Shown one piece after another: positions 47,084 through 58,162 of a DNA stretch of 64,000 nt (the stretch's first letter is position 1; every line of letters starts with the position of its first letter). A program made the position numbers and the translations under genes. The stretch comes from Ustulina deusta (taxonomy: Eukaryota; Ascomycota; Sordariomycetes; Xylariales; Xylariaceae). The notes below the pieces were generated by a model. The model saw only the letters and a program-made list of their open reading frames with translations. It did no database searches and was not told where the DNA came from. The stretch covers positions 1-64,000 of the forward strand of contig JAJNNX010000062.1 in the NCBI GenBank assembly GCA_023159155.1, written 5' to 3'.

Positions 47084-47648
47084 TCACGCCTCGGCAGGGC
47101 GCACACAACAGCGGCAGTTGCACAATGGCTGGGAGAACCCGTGCTCGTCCACTCGCATCATCTGTTCAACAACAGAGTTCTTCAGGGAGATCACGTTGTC
47201 GAAGGGACAGGCTAGATGAGGGTTGGCCCCAACGCACCGTTGACCTTCCCGATACTTTAAGACCCCATTATACTTCATTCGTCCTATTTGGTACCAGTAA
47301 GCATATGCTAAGAGCTTCGCAGTGGGGGGTCTACTCACCGAACTTTGCGAGGTTATAGTCATAGATTTCATCGTAGCACCTTGAAATTACATGAACGCTC
47401 AACTGCGCAAGTTAGGAATCCTACTACATGCATTCAACGCGGCTTCGGAACGACCGTACCTGCTTATCAATTCGCGAGCAGTCGAGCAAACGGTCCCAGT
47501 TAGTCCCTCTCGGTAAATTGTCGTAAACAATTGCTGAAGGAAGTTTAAGACTGCTAAAATGCACATGTATCTGCCGTCGACCCTGCACGTCCTCCAAGTG
47601 AAACTCTTTTAAGTAACTGGAGGGACGACGCGACAAGCGCATGGCCAT
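47084..47648 (-). CDS. hypothetical gene with Cys-rich segment, 3' end unresolved
   Basis: Three exons join in frame with good splice signals: 47648-47460, 47402-47339 and 47283 to a stop at 47084 (introns 57 and 55 bp, first with a CCTAAC branch site), giving about 150 aa. The product opens with MAMRLSRRPSSYLKEFHLED and ends with a Cys-rich segment, PLCNCRCCVRPAEA. Just after this stop the sequence continues protein-like in another frame (VGEFDVHFKNNEIPTANTKK), so either one more intron is unseen or a frameshift has cut the gene. No family recognised; no signal peptide. Confidence 0.45.
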
Positions 47649-48057
47649 TGCTGAGGTGTTCTAAGAACGAGTTCTTTCTGGCTTTGTACTTATTGGGAAC
47701 GAAAGCGACTTCGCGTTCTTCCTAGCAGCTCTTGATAATTATAGAAGCTTATGATGATGCTAAATTTAGGCGATTACCCTGTGCGAGGTCTTCACTTGGA
47801 AGTTTCGTAACTTAATGCGAACCGTTTTGAAGACCGTTCCACTCAAAAGTGGTAAAACCTATTACCATACAAAATCCACATTCCATGGGGTTGAAGCTTT
47901 CCACTTGAACTGTAAAGTTAGTGATCTGCCGAAGCAGAGCCGTTGACTTCAAACTTTTTATTGATGCTGGTATTAGCTGAGGCAACATTAACGTCGGTTT
48001 CCGGCGTTACTTATCAACAGCCATTGACGGTCCCTTAAATATCACCGCCAGAAAGGG
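47649..48057. other. intergenic
   Basis: Nothing seen; upstream of the Cys-rich gene and downstream of the APH gene. Confidence 0.5.
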
Positions 48058-49083
48058 TCATGGATTTCGCCATAGAAAATACTCTGCGACAGCTATGAAC
48101 TCGTCTTCGAACGGTTTCATGACTTTGTCTGCCCAACCTTCAGTCCGCCATTTGTGGTCAATCTCGACGCCATAATACAGCTTAAAATACTCCCAGTACT
48201 CAGGATACCATCCCGCCTGCTCCCAGTCTATGATGCCGGTAATGTGATAAGCGCCATGCTCTTCTGACAATACGATGATATTGTCTATGGTGAGATCGCC
48301 ATGTGTTAGGCAAATATTTCCAGTGTCAGGAAGCCAGTCCCGATACAGGCCATCGAGGACTACTACCTCCTCACCAGGCCGGACTCGTTGGCGAGTAGCG
48401 GCTGCTAGCAACCAGTCTTGAAAAGATTTGATGGTGAGGAAAGGCCCCTCCACATAGTCGAAGTGGAAGAATCGATCTTGTACCGGCCCTCGACTGACAG
48501 AGCCTAAATTAGAAAGACCCAAATCAGTACGGTCATGCCTACTCAGCAATAATCCAGCCGAGACAGAATCAAAGGCATGCAAGGGGAGTTATGCACCGAT
48601 GAAGGGGCCTGAAGGAGTAGGGGAAACCCACCTAAGCGCTGTCACAATATGGCTAAGCTCAGTGGATATTGCGCTTTTATCATCTTGGGTGAGAAGCGGC
48701 CAAGCCTCGCGCAACGTCTTGCCAACTATGAGGCTCATGTACAGAAACGTACGATGGCGGCATACTCTCCAGCCGAACACTTCTGGCACTGGTACTTCGC
48801 CCTCGGGAAAGGCTTGCCGGATAGCTCGCAATGCTTGTGCCTCTTCTCGCCGAAGAAAGCGCGAATCATTGAATTTGACCACCAAGTTCAAATTCTCATA
48901 TATCGCAACACCATCACTCAGATTTGGGTGATCTCGGAGAACTTCGGTAGGTGACGGCAGATGAACCGTCCTACCAGCTTGGGACTGAAAGAAGGATGTA
49001 TCGTGAAACTCATACTCATCGCGCGAGATATCTGGCAGAGAAGAGATGTCAATAACTGGTCGTATGTTGGGGTCTAGCGCCAT
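48058..49083 (-). CDS. APH-family phosphotransferase (intact)
   Basis: Two exons, 49083-48597 and 48503-48058 (93-bp intron), giving 310 aa. Fungal member of the aminoglycoside phosphotransferase/choline kinase-like fold. The N-lobe has YENLNLVVKFNDS (Lys in VVKF) and YMSLIVGKTLREAWP at the hinge. The C-lobe has the catalytic loop THGDLTIDNI (Asp232, Asn237) and the metal-binding IDWEQAGWYPEYWEY (Asp255). All key residues are present. Substrates of the fungal members are generally unknown; drug resistance should not be assumed. It belongs to the same broad fold as the broken gene at 35171-36044 but is not a copy of it. Confidence 0.85.
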
Positions 49084-50192
49084 GGTGAGGACTAGCGGCT
49101 GTTAATCGTCAGTGTGATCGGTAGAAATTGTAAGTATGTAGGATGCAAGATGATGGGGGCTGAGACTAATAGGGGCCGTTGAGAGGTGATTGACTAACCA
49201 CCAACCCGGATAGTCGGGAATAAGCGCTGTTGGATTGCTTGTATTGGATAGAAGTTGTAGAGAGTAGTTTTCTTAGTACACTATGAATAGTTTTTTTTTT
49301 GCCTGACAGACCGAATTCGAATATTGCCTTTGAAGCTCCGGGACAAGGGCCAAATTGCACGGTCGAGCTTAGTGATCATCTGCTCATGCCCTAGCAGCGC
49401 TATTTTATATCTATCTGCACCTTTTTGGCGTACCTTTGCATGTGTTACCGGCCACTCGAAAGAAGAGAGAGGGATGCTTAATCTAAACGACTTGAAGTAG
49501 AAGGCCAGAGGTTAGCTCAAGTATATTTTAAAGAAGTCCTTTTAGTATTATACTGTGAAATATTTCGATGCAAATATTCCTATTTCGTATGATTTTCGAA
49601 CTTTAACGCACAACGAAGTGGTAACTTCCATTTAACAGCACCGGACAATAATAAACAGAAAATGGGTTAATTAAACCGTTTACTAAAACCATTCCGTTTT
49701 CGAGACCGTTCTATATAACGCTCTGTACATAAATTTACATAAATAAGGGCTTTTTCTCACTGAGGACAGGCTGAGCCAAGCCTGAGCAAAAGCGGCGTTT
49801 GCGCTAAACCCAATCCGCTTGCGGCACATTGAAAATGGTAAAACCTACCTTAACCATAGGTAGGACTTATGTAAATAAGTACCTATTCCAACCTCAATCC
49901 AATGGCCGCGGTTACCGTCAACCACCAATAATACTAATATCCAGATCTATCTCCGCTCCTTCATTTCTCCTCCATAACACAATGAAGTGCATACAATTCA
50001 TAAACAAACCCGACCCGACGTTTTCACAGTCTATTATTTCTTGCGCCAACTCGGCACCTACCTACCGAACTCGGCCTACCTAGTCTACGAACCACCAAGG
50101 ATCCGCCGTCGAAGCTGATAAGACTCACTCTGTCCATCCATCAGTCCATCTCCCTCCCAGCAAGAGACAGGCTGCCCACAATCGCCACCAAG
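49084..50192. other. intergenic
   Basis: No supported gene. Moderately AT-rich DNA that marks the change from accessory to core genes. Confidence 0.55.
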
Positions 50193-50672
50193 ATGCACGC
50201 CACCCGTCTACCGCGTCCAACGCGCGCCTTCTCGCACCTCCGGCCCTCATTGTCGTTCTCCCCACTCGCCGCCACCCGTCCCTCCCAGCGCCCAAGAACA
50301 ACGAGACAAGCCCTCCCGCCACACATCCGCCATACCTCGACCTTCCAACCCGGCCCCTCGCCACCCCGTCTCCCCGCCGACCAACAAGCCGAGTTCGAGC
50401 GTCTGCAGCGCACCGCCAACACCCAAGAAGGCTTCAACGCCACATCTTCGCCCGATTTCGCCTCTCCTTCCTCGTCGTCCTCCTCCGCCACCAATGCCCG
50501 AGAGAAAGACATGGACACGGCGCAACCCGCCCCCCTCCGCAAAGGCGCTCCGCCCGAGTTCGACGGCGACGTGAACCCGCGCACGGGCGAGGTGGGTGGG
50601 CCCAAGAACGAGCCTCTGCGCTGGGGCGCCGCAGGCGACTACAGTTTCAATGGCCGAGTCACGGATTTCTAG
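50193..50672 (+). CDS. sdh8: succinate dehydrogenase assembly factor 4, mitochondrial
   Basis: Single exon, 159 aa. The N-terminal 50 residues are rich in Arg, Pro, Ser and Thr with almost no acids, as in a matrix-targeting peptide. The middle is low-complexity (Ser run at about 91-97). The C-terminus carries the conserved SDHAF4/Sdh8 (DUF1674) ending: FDGDVNPRTGEVGGPKNEPL then RWGAAGDYSFNGRVTDF. The factor binds flavinylated succinate dehydrogenase subunit A and limits autooxidation before complex II is assembled. Convergent with the Rxt3 gene. Confidence 0.92.
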   Translation: MHATRLPRPTRAFSHLRPSLSFSPLAATRPSQRPRTTRQALPPHIRHTSTFQPGPSPPRLPADQQAEFERLQRTANTQEGFNATSSPDFASPSSSSSSATNAREKDMDTAQPAPLRKGAPPEFDGDVNPRTGEVGGPKNEPLRWGAAGDYSFNGRVTDF

Positions 50673-51398
50673 CTAGTTCCCCATAAAAGGGGGTCTGGTT
50701 TAACTGATGACCCGTCGCTTCTCGATGTGTATTTGTATTTGGGGGGGAGGCGTGTTAGTGGTCGGGATAAGACGGCTAACGAAAACGGGTAAATGGGTAG
50801 TAAATATCTACATCTCGTTACGTCTCCTATATTCAGTACATACGGGGTACAGGTTGGCTTGGTGACGAGCAGAGGATCGGGGGCTTCGCGTGAAGCTTGA
50901 AATAGCTACGTATTGATAGCTCGCTCGCTGTCCATGCCCTGTTTTATTCACTTTGCATAAACACCTGTTCAGTTATACCAGAGGTCACCAGATACAGGCC
51001 AGATGGATGTTTCAAAAGTCATATATTCGAAATGTCCTGAGACGGGCCAAGATGGCTACATATCAACAATGCCAAAGCCTGCCGCCCTCCGTGTATATAC
51101 ATGCGTCTGTGCTGACACGGGCGGTAGATTCATTACAAGGAATAAGATAAGGGTGCAGTATAGTAATTCCACGCTACGCTGCTTCAAGCTTGAAGACCAT
51201 GACTATGTATGTACTGAGGTATCATAATGAACAAACCGAACCGAACCGAAATGGAGGGCGAAAAAGGAGCCAGCATTGGTGCAACCGTCTTTGTCTATCC
51301 AACCCGACCCATAGCAACCTCCCATAGGGTGGTATACAGAAAAGAACAAACGGCCGTCCGAACCCCTTGCTCCCTTCGCAACCGAACCTATCGAGGTT
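50673..51398. other. intergenic, convergent 3' ends
   Basis: 3' regions of SDHAF4 (plus) and Rxt3 (minus). Short antiparallel frames, no gene. Confidence 0.55.
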
Positions 51399-54300
51399 CT
51401 ACACAGGCGGACCGGCCTGTTTTCGCTCCGTCGTCTCACTGGGCACCGCAGCGGCTTGCTCTTCTGCATTCCGCACGCCATTCTCATCCTGGCCGCTGTT
51501 CGCTCTAATTTCCCTGTCGACGTTATCGGGCGTCTTGCTCACTATCGGTAATGCCCCGGCCAAAGGAGTAGGGATGGGCGCAGCCATGGGGTGGTTCTCC
51601 TTATTGCCATCTGCGTTACGGCGCCTCGGCTGTCCGCCTTGGATCGCGCCTTGGTCCCTTGCCGTCGCTTTGCTGGGTGCTTCCATCTCTCCCATGTCCA
51701 CAACTTGGCTACGGTTGACTTCACTCATGGCTTTGCGAATCCGTTCCCGGCGTGCCTTACCACGGAGTCGGCTCTGCGGCGCAGCACCGTCCACCCATCG
51801 CACGCTAAGGATCATAAAACTAAGACCGTCATGTATCGACTTTCGACCATTGTAGGTCCCGCCGAACTCGCGACTCTGTATGCCGTATCGTGTAGAACTG
51901 GCATACTTTTCGAGTGGGGGGAGAATGAGCAACGTTACATGTAAATCCCGATCCGCAGGTACGTGGATCGGACCCGATTCTGGAACCGAATGAAGCACCT
52001 CCAAATGTTGCTCTGCTGGTAAGATGCGCTGCTTTGACTTAGACGCCGGTTTCTGGAGTTCGAGCAAACCAACATCTACATCGTCCGGCCATTCCCCACG
52101 AATCCAACCAGCATGAATGCATGCCGCCACCACATCCGAGTCGTCCGTGTAAACATCCGTGCCCCACACCGCCCGACGAGTCGTAATCTCCTCCCGGGCT
52201 GACGGGGTCAGGTGAACCCGTGGTATCTTGACGGTGAGAGATGAGTTCTCGTTATCTTTGATCATATCCATAGGCAGAGGTCGGGGCGTAGTTGAGTAGC
52301 CAAATCTGCCATGCGAGGACTCCAGCTTGGCGGGCTTCAGCGAGACACTATACACGACATCGCCAAGATGTTTGCGAGGGCGGTCAGCCACGCTATCGAG
52401 GACTACCTGTGATGAAACCTTCTGCTTCGGCTTCGGAATTATGGTAGGGCCAGGCGGAGGCTGTTTGGCAGAAGAGTTGGGGTTTGACTTCGGTGGCTGG
52501 TGGTGGTGATGCGTGAAAGCGTAATCTCTGCCCGTAGGCGATGGTATCGGGGTTGTCGACTTTAAATTCTTGAGCGGGCCGCCTATCCCTTGCAGTGGCG
52601 AAGATGTCCGTTCAGGTACGTGGTGGTGGTGATGGTGGTGACTAATGACCACTAAATTAGTAAATTGGAGCATACTTCTGTAGGTGGAAACGATCGGACA
52701 TACTGATGGTGGTGATGATGAGCATGCGTTTTGGCGCGCTTAGTTCTACCAACAGGGGTTACTCGACCATTGCTGTCCTCATCGCCTTTCCCATCTTCCT
52801 CTTTAGGCTTCCCCCGTTTTCTTCGTGGTTTCGTGGTAGTCTCATTGGTCGGTTCTGGGTGGGGAGGCTCGACATCGTCACGCCGAAGGTTAGGGTTCGA
52901 AAAGGGGATTTGGGCGCCGGACGGCCCCGGGCTAGAGATGCCGATGCCGCGTACGCCGCTTCCTATGCCTGAAAACATACGGCCAAACTCGTTCTTAATC
53001 CCGGGTTCCCCTGCTGGCCCTTGCAACATGGGCTGCGCCCCCTGAACCGCCTGTGGCAATGGTGAGACTCGTCCCTTGCGATTAATTTCCTGCACACCCA
53101 GCAATCCTCTCTGCGGTCCCGCATGGGAAGGGCCATCATCAACAGGCCGAGGTCGGCCGACCTCAAAGACAGCAGCACTGGGGCCACCATTGTACGCAAC
53201 CGACGGAGGAGGGGGAGCTTCTTCACTGGGTCGACCTCCTGGGGGTGCCCCACGTTGTTGCTGGTGCTGAGCATGCAACGGGGCGAATCGAAGTCTATCC
53301 GGCGATTCAAATGGATGGCCCGGTGGGGGACCAGGCTGACTTGTAGGGTTACCATGGTGCAGTGGTTGGCTAGTAGGCGGGAAACGTTCGGGCGGCGGTT
53401 GGTGTACATAAGCAGGATGGTTGCTGTATGGGGGTGCAGTCGTCGCAGGGAACTCGCCTGGACGATGTCCTGGATAAGGCTGGCCGTACACGTCTCTAGA
53501 GGGCTGATCATATGCAGGTCGTTGTTGCCAGGCATGTGGATCACGAGGATCAGGCCGGCCATAATGCGGCGGTGGTTGTCGGGATGAAGGTTGGGGCCCA
53601 TGCTCCCCAAGGTGCTGACCAGGCGGGCGCGTTGGATCCGACGACGTTCGTTCCCGTTGTGCGCGCTGTAACTCTATCTCGCGGTCTCTCTCCCTCTCCC
53701 TTTCTCTCTCGCGATCTCGTTCGATACGCTCTCTCTCCAACATGAGCGGCCGTTGCTCCTCAAAGAGTAGGCGTTCTCTGTCCCGTCGCTCCCGCTCCCG
53801 CTCTCGCTCTCTAAATTCCGCCTCTCTGTTCATATGCTCCCTGTACTCTCGCTCTCGCTCGGCCGCTAGGCGATGTTGTTCCTCGTAGGGTATGGGACGA
53901 GGCGGCCCCCGCTCAGGATTGTATTCAACAACACCCGGCCGCGCTTCTTCGTGCGGCGCATACATCGCCTCCCCATGTGGAGGCGGTGGGCCGCGGCCCA
54001 TCTCTGCGGGTCTCGGAGCCATGCCATGGTACGAGCGTGGCTGACTACTAGGTCGAGGAGGTACGCTGGCAGCACCCACACGAGCCGCAGGCTCCCTCCT
54101 GTTGTCATCAGCAGATGGCATGGGCGGAGGTCTTTGCGGATAGGCCTGAGGCGTGCTATACCTGGACAACTCGGGCGTGCCATAGATGCCTCGAGGCGGA
54201 GACCCAGCGGCGCTTCCTCTGTGATCACGCCCATCAAACGGAGGTCGTCCCGGATCGGGCGTCTGTGGTCGACGCTGATGGAATGAGCTGTATTCCGCGG

Positions 54301-55006
54301 CGTTCTGCATCCGCGGTGACGCATGGACGGAACTGGCATATGCAGGACCTGAGACGGCAGATGTGGTGGCGGGAGGTGGATAAGGCGGTGCATGGCCAGG
54401 TGTAGGCTCGCGAGGCGCAGGCGGGGGGGCGCCGAGCATAGAGGAGATAGACATACTCCCGCCGGTGTTGGCTGTTCTGGCTATGGAGTTGAGCGCAGGC
54501 AATTCTCGTCCCGAAGGAAAGGCACTGGGAGGGCCGAGATTCACGGGGGGCGGGCGGGGAGCAGGCGGGCCGCCGTAGGGCCCCATCTGATGCGGTGGCG
54601 GAGGCTGCTGCTGGGGCGGGTGTTGAGGGTGCTGCTGGGGTGGCGAGGGCGGCGGCATGGCACGATGAATGGGTGGGTTGTTTACAGAGGACGAGCTCGG
54701 GTGACGCGCATGAGCCTGAGCAGGATGAGACGTAGGCTCGGTAGCGGTATAAGGGGGGGGCGGTCTCGACTGAGAGTGAGAGGAATAGAAGGGATTCGCG
54801 TCGGAGGGACGTCGCTGGTGGTGTTCGGCATAAGCGGCGGCAGGGCTCGTGGTAGCGGGAGGCGGACGGGGAGGGTAGGCCGACGAGGAAGGAGTCGCTG
54901 TCGGTCCCGAGGAAGCTGGAGCCGGCGCAAAGGGTGAGCGCGTGAAGGACGGCGATGCCGCACTGTTACGAGCGAAGGGGATCTGCGGCGCCTGTCTCGA
55001 GTCCAT
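51399..55006 (-). CDS. rxt3: histone deacetylase complex subunit Rxt3
   Basis: Two exons, 55006-52704 and 52641-51399 (62-bp intron with a TTTACTAAT branch site), giving 1181 aa. Residues 1-770 are disordered and Pro/Ser/Gln-rich. Near residues 375-470 there is a long run of alternating Arg and Glu, probably a single charged helix. A basic stretch follows (TKPRRKRGKPKEE). The intron falls inside a run of about 13 His. The Rxt3 domain lies in exon 2 (HLGDVVYSVSLKPAKLES, RRAVWGTDVYTDDSDVVAAC, HAGWIRGEW, REFGGTYNGRKSIHDGLSF). Rxt3 is a subunit of the Rpd3L-type histone deacetylase complex, in the nucleus. Much longer than yeast Rxt3, as filamentous fungi usually have it. Confidence 0.9.
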
Positions 55007-57874
55007 GGTGTATGTTTATTATATGTACGCAATTGCCGAGACGCGGTCTCTTCCTCTATTATCCTTTTCAATACCACGGACCGACGTGGTTACCCGCACC
55101 TCTGGGGACAGACGATCCGAGCCCTGGGATGGCGTCGTGTCGAGTCGATATCAAGAGGCACGAGACCGGGAGAAGGGAAGGACACAAGGCAAGTCGTTAT
55201 TACTGTCACGCAGGGAGCTTCGCATATCGAACGGGCGTCAGGAGGACGTCGGAGGACGTCGGAGCAGTAATAACAGCGTCGGCAAGGGCGGCGGCGGCAG
55301 CAGTAGAGAAGATGCGAGTTTTGAACCGAAGGCGCTTGGTGCTTTTCTTGTAATCGTCTTCGTCGACGGAGGAATAGAATGCGATGCTATGGGCTCTGGT
55401 CGAGAAACGATGCAATCACACAAATGCCAATACTTCAACATAACATATCCGGAGAAGACAGGTAGCTCGCTACATCAGCTCAGCTCCGCTCAGCTCGTCC
55501 GGGAGAAGCAGCGCAAACAAACGGACAGGAGGAGCAAGCAGGATCAGAATTTGGGTGTCAGTCAGTAAGGTAGTGTGAAGACGGTAAAAGGCGGAGCTTT
55601 GACTGGACCAGGTGTGGACACTGGATTTGCGAAAGTGGATGTCAGCGAGGGTGGACATGAGGTGGGTGTCAGTCAGTACCTACGCAGCCTACCCTGCACG
55701 AGGTACACGACACGGTCTCGCAAGTATGTACTGTATGTCTAGGATGGGCGAAGATACCCTGTTGGGCGGGGGCATGTATCGGGTATGGTGGTGTGCTGTG
55801 TATGTGCAATGTGTGAGTAGGATTGGATGATGGGACGGAAGATGAAAAGGCATGGGGTGGTGATTTATTTTTCTCGGGTCAGAAGCTCGGGTTTTGCTCA
55901 AGGGCAGCAGCAGCAGCAGCAGCAAGCATCATAGTGGTACCCCAACATGAGTAGCGACAGCGCAGCCCAGTACACTGACTGATGACTGAGTACAGGTAGG
56001 GAGGTAGGGCCGCAGCGGTAGTGTACGTTAGCAACAAGCAGAAGTTTCACAGCTTCCTGCAGTTCCTGGTTACCCATGTCTCGCTACCCCTGTCCCTCCA
56101 CCCCTGTTCAAAGGAGCCTTTCTGACATCTCTGCCCTTTTTCTCCACAGGAAACATCATACGCTAATGCTAAAGTGGTCAAGAGCTTGATGCTCTCGTCA
56201 ATCCACACTAACCGATATCGACTACCTGCCTAGGTCGACACGGGAAGGGTTAGATACACTACCTAGACTAGGTACCTAGCACATGCACACAAGAAGCATC
56301 GAATGCAAAGTGGACTGGAGCAGTACCCCACACTACCTACATTGCAGTATAACTATTACTAGTATATACTATACAGTCGTCGTGTCGTGTATACCAACCA
56401 GAGTATTTCGCTGATAGATGCTGTGACTGGACAGGGATCTATATGTATCTATCATATACTCTATCTACACTAGGTATACTAGATAGAACCCTGTTTAATG
56501 TACACTATTATTATACCTCCACCAAGCACTGCTCCACCACCCAACCAGCCCTGTATTTAAAAAAATAAAAAATAAAAAATAAAGGGAAAACAAAAAGAAA
56601 TGGTGTGCGCGAGAAAAAAAAAACTCAAGAGAAGGTTACATGTATAAGTCGGTAAGTCTGATAGTATAGAGCTTACAGCTGACTTCTTGGCGGGTCGGTT
56701 AGTCGGTTTCTGGTCGGTGTTTACTCCCGCCAGCAACATGATAGGTCCATATTGCTCTCAATGCCCAACAGCAAGTCAAGTCAATCAATCAGCATCATTG
56801 AATCACACTTGGACCTCCAAACCCTCGACCTAACCATGTAGCCATCCCGATTCGACAGGTGAGACGCCTACCCCAACAAGTGTCTCGAACCAAACAGTGC
56901 CGTCAATCTCGACGCATCATTATGTATTGTCATTATTATTATTGCCCTCGTCCTCGTCCAATTCTGGAGAGGTACCCAGTTTCGAGCTCAGCAAGAGGTA
57001 GCACCATCACGAAATGCGGAGGGCAGCTAAGCAACGAGGATTCGAGTATCGATACACCCCTTCGCATCCCCGTAATCTATTACTACGACCTACTTACTAT
57101 ATTAATGAGAGCCCTCCTATACCCGCTTGGTTGGGTAGGATTCGCGACAGGGACGTCCGAATCTACACACCTATCCGAGCGTCTTCTTTTCTGGTATATT
57201 AAATGGATGTGTATCCATCAAAGTACCGTACATACTGCATTCATCTGGAGGCAGGACACCATCAAATACGCAAGAATAGGTACTGTAAGAATAGTCGCTG
57301 AGGGTGGCGGCCGGGGGCTGGATCATATCTACCACCTACATAGTACCGTACGAGGGTGCCTCGTCTGTCTCGTGTGTCTTGTCTCAGTCACCACACGTCA
57401 GTGCCCAGGGCCTAAGCTACTGACTGTTACTGCTACCGCGACTCACCCTCTCGGTGGCAGCTCGCATGACCGGTTTCAGCCTGCGCGGAGAGGCGGCGGT
57501 AATATATGACAGGAGTCTGCGAGCAATCTGGACGACTCGGTGGGAGAGGAACAGACGATAAATGCAAGTACACGTCCCTGTGGGCTCGCATGCGAGTCTA
57601 ATGCTGCTACGGACGGGTCGACCTGCATTGCCGTCGTCATGTGCACCACAGTCAGTATCTACCTATGAGCAACAAGCAGCATGCGACAGGCGACAACCAC
57701 GAGTGAGAAATTGAGAAAGACAGAAAAAGTCAAGCCAGACACGGCCTGTCTTCTATAGCCCCGCAGTGCAGGTATTAGATCAAAGCTTCTTTAAAAAGAT
57801 ACCTATGTAGAAAATAAAAACACGCTAAGTAGCTGTGACCCGATGGGGATGTCAGAATGCTTATTACCGATTAG
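55007..57874. other. gene-free stretch
   Basis: Upstream region of Rxt3 and beyond; no supported gene. A 208-codon plus frame at 54942-55568 overlaps the Rxt3 start and leader and is rejected, as is a 216-codon frame at 56859-57509. Contains (CAG)6 at 55905-55922, TA-rich runs (56330-56520) and several TAGGTA motifs. Confidence 0.5.
55905..55922. repeat. (CAG)6 microsatellite
   Basis: Six perfect CAG units in non-coding DNA upstream of Rxt3. Confidence 0.85.
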
Positions 57875-58162
57875 GTTAGGTACCCTCGACGTCGAAAAGC
57901 CCTCATTCAGGAACGGCAATACAAACACCCACATGCATGGATTATCCCAGGCAGTAATGAGCTCCACGATGTATACACTGCACGACAGAAACGCGACGCA
58001 GATGCCTATCTAGATTTGCACCTCACAGAGATGCGAGAGAACCTTCAACAGATGAGACACCGATTAAGGCCAGCCAAGGTGGAAAGACAAGAAATGGATT
58101 TTTGCTCTGTACCTACAGCCTACATTGCGCTCCCTTCACTTATGTTACTCACACTAGCATGA
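57875..58162 (+). pseudogene. possible gene fragment without a start
   Basis: 95 codons open to a TGA at 58160-58162, with no ATG in the first two thirds. The product looks like real protein: HPHAWIIPGSNELHDVYTAR followed by a charged helical stretch (DLHLTEMRENLQQMRHRLR). No family recognised. It could be an internal or last exon of an unseen gene or a stray gene piece. Confidence 0.3.

Noticed and set aside
52963..54393. Several 130-215 codon frames on both strands
   Set aside because: They overlap the Rxt3 reading frame, whose exon structure and domain are clear.
54942..55568. 208-codon plus frame
   Set aside because: Overlaps the Rxt3 start and leader on the other strand; product is low-complexity with no motif.
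56859..57509. 216-codon plus frame
   Set aside because: Composition is not protein-like, no motif, and no splice or start context.
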